DNA of 41,208 bases from Tubiluchus corallicola. Its lineage: Eukaryota; Priapulida; Priapulimorpha; Priapulimorphida; Tubiluchidae. The notes beneath the pieces are model-generated. The model ran no database searches. It saw nothing but the letters and a program-made list of their open reading frames with translations, and was not told the DNA's origin. Made by a program: the position numbers and the translations under genes. This document shows positions 32,935 through 41,208 of this stretch, in pieces. The stretch is from contig JAQGDQ010001436.1 of NCBI GenBank assembly GCA_030141605.1, positions 1 through 41,208 on the forward strand. The letters are read 5' to 3'. Each line of letters starts with the position of its first letter. Within the stretch, counting starts at the first letter, position 1.

Positions 32935-33129
32935 TTAAGTTGAACAACCAGGGATTTGGTAGCTTTACATTAAGTCTCAGAGACGGTAGTTTAGAAGTTA
33001 CACCCTATGTTGAATCAATATATTTCGATAAAACAATTCGAAAGATCAATACGCTTTGCATCGTCTCCATTTGCAAATGAATCTATATGAATAATGCAGC
33101 TTGTAAATACAACAAACGTTCTTTTGTTC

Positions 33130-33390
33130 TTTTAAATATTGCCTGTCAAGAAAAGAAAGTCGAGTTAATATTAATAAGAAATTAATACTAGTTTTTTATA
33201 TTTTTTGTCTATTATTTAGTATTTACTTATTTTGAATATTGCCAGTCAAGAAAAGAAAGTCGAGTTAATATTAATAAGAAATTAATACTAGTTTTTATAT
33301 TTTTTGTCTATTATTTAGTATTTACTTATTTTGAATATTGTTAGTCAAGAAAAGAAAATCGAATATATATTAATAAGAAATTAATACTAG
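33130..33390. repeat. 100-bp minisatellite, 2.6 copies, right arm
   Basis: Mirror of 7815-8075 with the same copy number. Confidence 0.9.
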
Positions 33391-34541
33391 CATTTTTATT
33401 AGATTAAAAAGAGATTTATTCCACACAGTACATATATCAAAAATATTCCGAGATTTCCAGATTTTAATACTAACACTGGGACAATCACTACCAAATTAAA
33501 TTGATTTCCTAATTCACATTAACCTTTTGATTTATAATTAGCTATAATCTGTAATTAATTAATTAAACTATCTTATTTTCAGAAATGTTAATTAATGATG
33601 GATAAGGCAGGCATTAAAAATAAAATTTGAGATTGTATGTAACATATGATACGTTAATAACGTTACATTGTATCTCATGAGAATTTTTGTATTAAAAATC
33701 AGTCCGGTAAAATACACGATGCTCTACGGCTCTATCATTCCCAAAACGTCTTTGTTATTATTTACACCTACAATATATACATAGGTGACTCACCAGCTGG
33801 TTCATAATCATTCAGTCACGTTTTTTTCAAATATTTAATAATTTTCGTTGATTACGTCATCAATGATGCCGAAATTAAGAGAACAATATTGTAGCAGTTA
33901 GAGTTGACTTGCTTGTCAGACATTTTGCATGTGATGCAATGAAGGCGTGGCTTGTGACAACATTTCAAAAAATCGTGAGCTTTGATTGGACACTGAGGTT
34001 TTGATGATAGGTTTATAGTAATGACGCGTGAAAATTCTTCAAGGAAAAGTGAAATTTTTTCCTTTCCGTTACAAACAAGCCAACTGAAGCTTAAATAAAG
34101 GAAAATCGCAAGACGGCAGAAAAAAGAAATTTTGATGAAAATTAAAAAAACACAGAAGACAAGAAGGACAGATGGCTAAATAAGAACGAAAACGAAAAAA
34201 ATAAAATGTCTCGTCGGTTTTAAAAAAACTATTAATCAAGGAGCAAATCAAGCGTCTTATTACCACAGTGGACAAACTATATTAATCGTTTTCCTTTTTA
34301 TTTTAAATGACAAGATTTTACTGTACTGAAGGAGTTAAATATAATTACTTATGCCAGTGCAAAGAAAATTGTCTTTAAAAGACAAGGAAAGGGGGTACCT
34401 GAAGTGGGTTTCTGAAAAATTGCCTAAAAAATTATACTACTTTAAGGCAATTTTATGCACATATCGTACTCGCGTTGAAAATAATTTTTGTTTGTCTTCA
34501 TTTTAAATCTCCCGCAATACTGTACCGAAGTCGCCATTACA

Positions 34542-34549
34542 TGACGTCA
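34542..34549. promoter_or_regulatory. CRE motif TGACGTCA, right arm
   Basis: Mirror of 6656-6663. Confidence 0.35.
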
Positions 34550-35555
34550 CCAACGCAAACGTAAATCAAGGGAAGAAAAGGAAATGTTAAATTATGACCC
34601 AAAAACTTTCCATGCAAATCTATATTACTTAGCATTTCATTTACCTGCTGGAAAGACTTACGTAACTAGAAATAATAATTTAAAATGTTTGTGCCAATTG
34701 GTAAAATGTCACTGACTCACCCTCCAGGGTGCGCCACTCACTAACCAAAAACGTATTTTTAATCTTATTGAAAAGATACAGTAATTTTACTTAGTCAGTA
34801 ACATGTGTGCTATGAATGCTCTGATTATTTTTTCAAACTTCATGCAGTGTTATCTAAACTTGTTTCAAACGATCTACCATTAGAATGGCTGCCTCTAAGG
34901 GTGATTGCGGGAGTTTACCTTTACAAGTTTTATACAGCGTTACTGTCGGCGCAAGCCTTGCATGCAAAAAGCCAGTATGTAAGTGGTGTAAAATTTCAAG
35001 ACGATTTTTTTAAGTTTTATGTAAGTGGAGGATTTTCTTGTACTTTAACAATCAGGATTCACGAATTTCGCTTCCATCTTATTCGAAAACTGAAACCGAG
35101 GCTGATAATTATTCAATTCGTCTAAGGTTGATTGTAAGCGCGTTAAGATTACCCTGAGTAAGTTAGTAGTTTATCTAAGTTGTGTTAGCAAACCACAAAT
35201 TGCAACAATGATTTATCAGACTCGCACGGTCTTCGTGCAAACAGCTTCTTGAGAAATTAATTGGATAATTAGCGGCTGAGAAGCGATAAACTGAAATCGT
35301 TTAGTTTTCTCTCGGGTTTTCCTCACGCCCACCCAAATCTAGGAATGAATTTTACGACCTTTCAATCGTATTTCTCGTGACTGAAGTTCTAATTTTACAT
35401 TCGCGTTGGTTTCTCCCGGTTTTCCTTCAACCGATGGACTTTCAAATGTCAATCCAGACACTAAATACACGAGTAAATTAGTCTTACTTTACTGCAAATG
35501 TACTAGTCCTACGAAAATTTGAACAAAAGGACCAAGTTAAAAAATCTACTCTATC

Positions 35556-36182
35556 CAGAGCTGGCTTAAGCAGTTGTACGGCCTGGGCAAAAATTGTTTT
35601 AGCCCCCCCCCCCTTAACGGTCAACTTCTTCCTCATGGTCCCCACCACAAAATTGAAGTTTTGAAGCATATAATAAAGTACAATGGTGCCTGGGCTTATA
35701 CATGTACCATAGTGTACTAATCTATAGTTTACTAATTACCTATAGTTAATTACATATCTACAGCTTGTGTTGATTTCATTTGAAATTGAATTTATGACGT
35801 CATTGTAGGTCCTAGCTCTCAAATCAGAAGCAATTAAAATTTCTATAATTTCTGCTGCAAGACCTTCATGTACAGACTCTTGGCTTTCTCATCAAAATTT
35901 TTTTTTGAAACACTGACTCCCCTTTTTCACATACATCCACCTCATTATCTTTTTTCTGTTCAATGTCTGCCAGCTTTTTTACCTTTCGTGTTCTATATTA
36001 GGGTCCCGAAGGCTTCGATTCTGAAGGTTTATTTTGATATGAAAGTAACGCAAGTTGGGCGATTAAGCAATTATACATACATTATGTTATAACTAATACT
36101 AAACTTGAAAATTAATGAATTTCTTCTAAAAATTAGCGTCCTTGTCAACTGCCTAGTCTGCCTAGTAGTACAGCCGGTTCTG
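35556..36182 (-). mobile_element. Non-autonomous hAT-type DNA transposon, right arm
   Basis: Mirror of 5026-5649 with the same ends and target duplications ACTCTATC (35548-35555) and ACTCTATT (36183-36190). Three bases longer because the G/C-run has 11 instead of 8 residues. Confidence 0.75.
35866..36015 (-). pseudogene. hAT transposase N-terminal remnant, right arm
   Basis: Mirror of 5193-5342 with the same internal stop, so the inactivation predates the duplication. Confidence 0.5.
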
Positions 36183-36200
36183 ACTCTATTGGTCTCTTAG

Positions 36201-36358
36201 TTCAATTCAATTCAATTCAATTCAAAGGTTTTATTCATCTCTAATATTTATAGCACAAATACAACAAATTATGTAAAGTATGTAGAGATGGGGTGGCGAA
36301 AAACCAGGAGGTCATCGAGTCAGCCACCCCTATATAACTTAGAAATATTATAAAGCAC
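36201..36358 (-). mobile_element. 3' end of a non-LTR retrotransposon with (TTGAA)5 tail, right arm
   Basis: Mirror of 4850-5007; tail units at 36201-36225. A base difference near 36301 (GCGAAAAACC here, GCGAAAGACC-equivalent in the left arm) separates the arms. Confidence 0.6.
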
Positions 36359-37406
36359 GGCAGACTGCATAGTTAAGTGAATAATACGTGGTTAGATCTT
36401 AAGTGTAGCAAATAAATGAAATGCAAAGCAGTTATATTATAATTGTACCAATGGAAAAAAGCAAGCAAATAATGCAATTAAAAATTAAAACAACAACTGA
36501 ACAAGTCACGAATGCAACAACAAAAAAGCAAGCAATCTGGTTAAATCATAAATGCAGCGAGTGAACTAAAATGCAGCAAATGAACGAAAATGTAGTTAAA
36601 TAATGAATGCAAAAAAACAAAAATAAAATAAAAGGAAGAAAATTTGTGCAGTAAGTATTAAAATGTAATAAATGAACAAAAGCAATCAGTAATCATAATG
36701 TGACAAGTTAACAGAAAAAGCAAGCAATGCAGTCAATTTAGAAATGCCTCTCTATAGGCCTCCCATTCAAGCTTTGAAAAAAATGTTTAAAAACTGGACA
36801 ATTTTGACATATTTTGTGTGTTTTCATTCAAGTATATTGTCTACTCAGGCATTCCTAACTGTACTATACTTAATATAAAAGTTAGTTCAAAAATTCCTAA
36901 TTATTATACGGATAACTTTACGCTTGTGAGCTCTAAATATTCCTATCATTATAATTGCATCATTATTTGCAAATTATAGCCTATGACGTAACGAAAATGA
37001 TTATAATTTTATTGTAATCTACTTTATCGCAAATAAAGTATATAGGTACGTTTTTATGTATGTACAATTGAAAAAGTACACGTAATTAAGCTTTTAAAAG
37101 AAATATTATGATTGTTAGTTTAGTGCATAGAAAAACGACTCCATAAAGTCCTAAAATACGTTAGTTTGATTTTTTTTCTCAAAAATTTATCTACTATATT
37201 AAAATTAAACACGTTTAAGACACCTCAACTCTGTTACAGAAATTACGATTATTGATTAATTATCTTATCAAACTAATATTAATCACTATTTTGAACAATA
37301 CAAGATCTTATTAGTCAAAAAAGGATCTGGTTTCGTAATATATGTACCTTAAACATTTCGTTGTAACGGATGGTGAGTTTTTATCCTACAATGTTAGAAG
37401 TTAAGC

Positions 37407-37450
37407 GTTCATTGTTAACCTGTTCATTGTCCATTGTTCATTGTTCATTG
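37407..37450. repeat. Short tandem repeat, AATGAAC type, right arm
   Basis: Mirror of 3759-3802. Confidence 0.6.
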
Positions 37451-38187
37451 AATAATATAAAAATTGCAAGATTAAAATTTAGAACAAGAGGAATTAACGA
37501 ATAGCTTGTCCAAAAATTTTACAACTGCATATACCACTGCTTCTCGCGTTATTTCAGACTGCAAATTCTACTTAATAAAAATCTCAATAATAATAATTTA
37601 AAACGTACTTAATAAGACATCTATGATTATCATAATTAATATTTCGAATGGCTATCGTTTACAATGTACAATGTGCTATTTAAAATTGTATGACAAAATT
37701 AAGTTGTGAGCCATATAATTGAAAGTAATATAATTTCATTCAGCGAAACTTTAACTGCCAAGGTTTAAATATTATAGGTTTATGGGTAATATATTGTTAC
37801 AATTGCGCAAAAAATAGCAAAGAAAATTTTTTACTTATACTAGTTTTTTAATACTATATAAAAGTTTTTTATTATACTATTTAACATATTCATTCTGCGC
37901 TAAGGGTCCAATCGTTTTAGTAATTAAAATCGTTATAAACCGTCATTATGATTATGTAGCATCATAAAAGACATTTATCTACCATAATTATGATATCATT
38001 CTGAGAGTGCAAGCTGTTCGTTTTTCATTGCAAAAAAGTTTGATTGTTTGGCACTTTTTGACCACCCGGTAGGAACTCTGTATAAATTGATTGACGAGTT
38101 AAGGATTTTGGTATAACGCCAATTCAAGCGTGCGACACATTACTAAATTACTCCAACAAATTCGGAACGATTAAGACCCGGTATCCC

Positions 38188-38385
38188 ATGGTCAAGGGTT
38201 TATACTCGACAGTGAGCGTTTATTGCTGCAAGAGACCACACCGCGCTATGCGCTGTTGCTATTTCTACGCTCGAATGTCGACTATTCGTACCGAATTTCA
38301 GATGGCTATCTCGACTCCACTTTGCTCCCGAAGCCGACCAAATCAACACTCTTGGACGGAGCTGATACGATACATAACAAAGTAA
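38188..38385 (+). CDS. Hypothetical 65-codon ORF upstream of the CRE promoter, right arm
   Basis: Mirror of 2824-3021 with an identical translation. ATG at 38188 in context CCCATGGTC. Followed by a short (CT)n tract at 38441-38470 and the CRE at 38529. Function unknown. Confidence 0.2.
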   Translation: MVKGLYSTVSVYCCKRPHRAMRCCYFYARMSTIRTEFQMAISTPLCSRSRPNQHSWTELIRYITK

Positions 38386-38439
38386 ACAAAGCTGTGTATA
38401 TGTGTGTATAGCTGTCTGTAGGCGTGGACACTAGATATA

Positions 38440-38470
<31 letters not shown>

Positions 38471-38528
38471 GCGGCAGGCAGAAATCATGTAGATTAAGCA
38501 GCGCACACGAAATCTTTAGGCTACGCGT

Positions 38529-38696
38529 GACGTCATCAGATCATCACCACACTAAAGTGAAACTGTCACACTCGCACACATTTTAGTTGTGCATAGCGAA
38601 AAAGAAACTAGGTACACTAAATCGTGCGGACACCTCGCAAAACCTAACTTTGCATTCTCAAGAAGTGAACACTACGCAACAAACGAACATCACAAG
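38529..38696 (+). promoter_or_regulatory. CRE promoter and probable non-coding first exon with GTAAGT donor, right arm
   Basis: Mirror of 2513-2681. CRE TGACGTCA at 38529-38536; exon ends with CACAAG at 38691-38696; intron would begin GTAAGT at 38697. The transcript points out of the palindrome toward the window end. No initiation codon is in frame before the donor. Confidence 0.4.
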
Positions 38697-38930
38697 GTAA
38701 GTAATTACGTATTAATTTATTTGCACCTGTTTTTAAAAATGGATGTAACGATCGTCTTCTCTCGGCATCCGCTTTGCTAATCGTCACCGATTTCGATCCC
38801 AAATCTCGAAGAGCATTAATGCATCAACTTTACTCTACAGCGCACAAGAACACAAATGATTTCCCGTCTTTCTCTCTCTCTCTCATAAACATTCGTTACT
38901 CTCAAATTGCTATGAAAGATACAAATTGAA

Positions 38931-38938
38931 TCACGTGA
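38931..38938. promoter_or_regulatory. E-box TCACGTGA, right arm
   Basis: Mirror of 2271-2278, with the same 12-bp palindromic context. Confidence 0.45.
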
Positions 38939-39660
38939 TTGAATGTGTAACAGTGTAAGCCATTTTGTTAGAACGTTTATTGCTGACTCTGTAATTACTC
39001 GCTAACACTCAGTCAGCGTGAGCAAAAATCAACTTTACGACTTATGCTAGCTTGATGTTAATGACGTACGGACGTGTTAATGAGTTCGAAACGTATTATT
39101 TTTGCGACCTGTGAATCCGGAGACGTATTGGGGGGAATATTCTATCCCCTCGGATGGCTGCTCTGAATGCGTTTTAAACTGTTTTTTGTGGCGCTGTGTC
39201 ATATCGTTTATTGAGAAACATTAATCTCAGACCAGAATGAGTCCATTTATCATTCTATACTGTAGCTAGCAGATGTTACTGTTTCCTACACGTATGAAAG
39301 GTACCTATACACTTGCAATGAGGGATGCTGATGAAACTAATGATGAAGTTACACCGCGGTACAGCAAATTTGAACAAGAGAAAAAATCCTTCCGTTGCAA
39401 ACATCTTTCGAGTTTTTCAACTGCCTTCATTTTTACATACAACTGTATTAAAAATAATAATTATACTATTATAATCATACTATTATACAATATTATAGTG
39501 ATAATATGCTGTAATAAATTAGGATATTATTTCATAGTATTGAAATGAAATAAACAGTTTTTGACTGTTCTTTTTAGTATGCTTTTTCTTTTGTTTATTT
39601 TACATGTGAATTACCGATTTTATATGTAATTTTTAGTTTTTTCCTACAGGCACTAAAAAC

Positions 39661-39899
39661 ATTTATAGTTAAGATACCACAACCAAACGTTTCGACAGAG
39701 CTATTGCTGGCTAGAGCAGTACTTTTCTCCAAACGTTTGACGTGATTTTTAACTATGTAAATTGAAAGATCTAATAACTATAGATAATATAATATATAAT
39801 ATATAATATTATAATAATATTATAATATATAATATATAATAATATATATAATATTATATAATATAATATAAGATAATATTAGGTGTTTTAACTATAAAT
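39661..39899. mobile_element. Possible 239-bp MITE-like inverted-repeat element, right arm
   Basis: Mirror of 1310-1548 with the same 12-bp inverted ends. Confidence 0.35.
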
Positions 39900-40111
39900 A
39901 ATTTCTAGTTCTTTCTTTACTCAATTATTAACGTATTTCCAATTGCAATAATAGGTAGAAAAATTATAACATTTGTAGAAAATTAGTAGTTTTCGGTCTG
40001 AGTTGCAAAACTTTGCTTTTAATTAATTATAAATTGTAATGAAGCAGCTCATAAAATCGTTTCACTCTGCAACCTGATGTTAAGCACTTTATATGCAAAC
40101 TGGTTAGTATA

Positions 40112-40112
40112 A

Positions 40113-40175
<63 letters not shown>

Positions 40176-40190
40176 CATTATTATTATTAA
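40112..40190. repeat. (ATT)n microsatellite, right arm
   Basis: Mirror of the AAT tract at 1019-1097. Confidence 0.9.
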
Positions 40191-40915
40191 CATTATTTTT
40201 ATTATTTTTAATATTATTAGCATTATTTTATTATTATTGTCGTCATCATTATCATCTTTATTTTATTGTTACTTATTTCAGTATGGTTTTTGCATAATTT
40301 TAAATTAAAAGTGGTTTTCATTTATTATTTTCTTGTACAAAAAAGAAATATAATTTAATGTAGCAACAGAAGCAGGAATTTCGAATTCATCAAGTGGCAT
40401 TAACTATTTCTTTTTACTTTATTCTATTTATTCAGTTTTTATGTTGTAAGTGTCAAATTTTTTAATGTTTTTCAATAGTAATACATGTTTTCCCATTGTA
40501 TACAAGTAGTTATAAAAACAGATACTTTTTATAACGGGAAATGCATAAATAATTTCTGTGTGAATGAAAACAAATATATATATATATAATTGGCACAAGA
40601 GCACTGAAAAATGTACTCAAACTAGAAATAGTCGAGTGAAAAATGCACAATTAAAACAATAAAATATACAATTAATTTATGTTATTATATGAACCATAAC
40701 TGAAGCATATAAACGGAAGGCAGGTCAAAGCATATTGGCCGTTTATTCTTATAAATTAATGTTTAAACGTGAAAATATGAGACGTTTACAATTAGGCCTG
40801 TGTCTTCCATCCACTTACTAGTTCTCAGTAATTGTAAGTTGTGTTTCTATTATAAACGATTTTACTTTAACCATAATAATTCATATCTTTACTTCAATCT
40901 TATATATATATATAA

Positions 40916-40941
40916 GTTTTCGTATAAGTCTATACGAAAAC
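40916..40941. repeat. Perfect 11-bp hairpin, right arm
   Basis: Mirror copy of the hairpin at 268-293, with the same stem and the complementary four-base loop. Confidence 0.8.
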
Positions 40942-41208
40942 TGAAAAACAGCTCACCAACATTTTAAATAAATATATATATATATATATATATAACAGCG
41001 ATTATTATTATTTGTTTTATATCTATGTCTAAATACTTCACAACAATTGTTTATTAAACAGTTAAGACCCACTCAGGGATAACAAAGCAGATAATAGTCT
41101 TTCTCATCACTGAAGCACAAATAATATAATAAATTATTTCTTATACCAAGTGTATTTTGTCAACTATGCCAGCCTAATAAAGTTTCATTATTAAGAGATT
41201 TAGTTTAC

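Overview
The window is eukaryotic, AT-rich, non-coding-looking DNA. It has intron-type splice donors, TATA, CArG and GC boxes, long di- and trinucleotide microsatellites, several minisatellites and degraded transposons. There are no operons, ribosome binding sites or long open frames. Base composition, the microsatellite load and the transposon types would suit an invertebrate animal (for example a marine lophotrochozoan), but nothing here fixes the species.

The dominant structure is one giant imperfect palindrome that fills the window. Bases 1-18542 (left arm) are repeated in inverted orientation at 22600-41208 (right arm) around a single-copy spacer of about 4.06 kb (18543-22599). Base 1 pairs with base 41208. 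Almost everything in the left arm therefore recurs in the right arm on the opposite strand. Paired coordinates add to 41209 at the outer ends, 41205 near 8-11 kb, 41138 near 13-15 kb and 41142 at the inner ends. The changes come from length differences in simple repeats and one minisatellite. The outer ~14 kb of each arm is nearly identical; the stretch around 14.5-17.7 kb carries visibly more differences.

Left arm, outside to inside: an AT/AAT-rich end with a small hairpin and a possible 239-bp inverted-repeat element; a CRE-containing promoter with a probable first exon and a perfect GTAAGT donor (pointing outward); the 3' end of a non-LTR retrotransposon with a TTGAA tail; a hAT element with an 8-bp target duplication and a broken transposase fragment; a 100-bp minisatellite; a piggyBac-type MITE flanked by TTAA; a 97-bp TA-flanked mini-element; a candidate small gene with CArG box, E-box, TATA box and a 90-codon ORF; a 32-bp VNTR; a ~490-bp GA satellite; a 65-codon ORF with a hydrophobic segment; a cluster of NRF1-, CTCF- and YY1-like sites; GAT, TA, CA and CAGT microsatellites, with a microsatellite-flanked core repeat present twice; a TATA promoter with a first exon and a GTGAGT donor (pointing to the spacer); a 58-bp minisatellite; and two hairpins next to the inner border.

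The spacer holds AT-rich DNA, a 65-bp minisatellite, a CpG-containing promoter-like block ending in a possible first coding exon (ATG at 21080), and a 5'-truncated non-LTR retrotransposon 3' end on the minus strand. The truncation point of that element coincides with the inner border of the right arm. The main question is whether the palindrome is a real inverted duplication kept similar by gene conversion, or two haplotypes joined head to head by the assembler. The arms differ in the way alleles differ, so both stay open.
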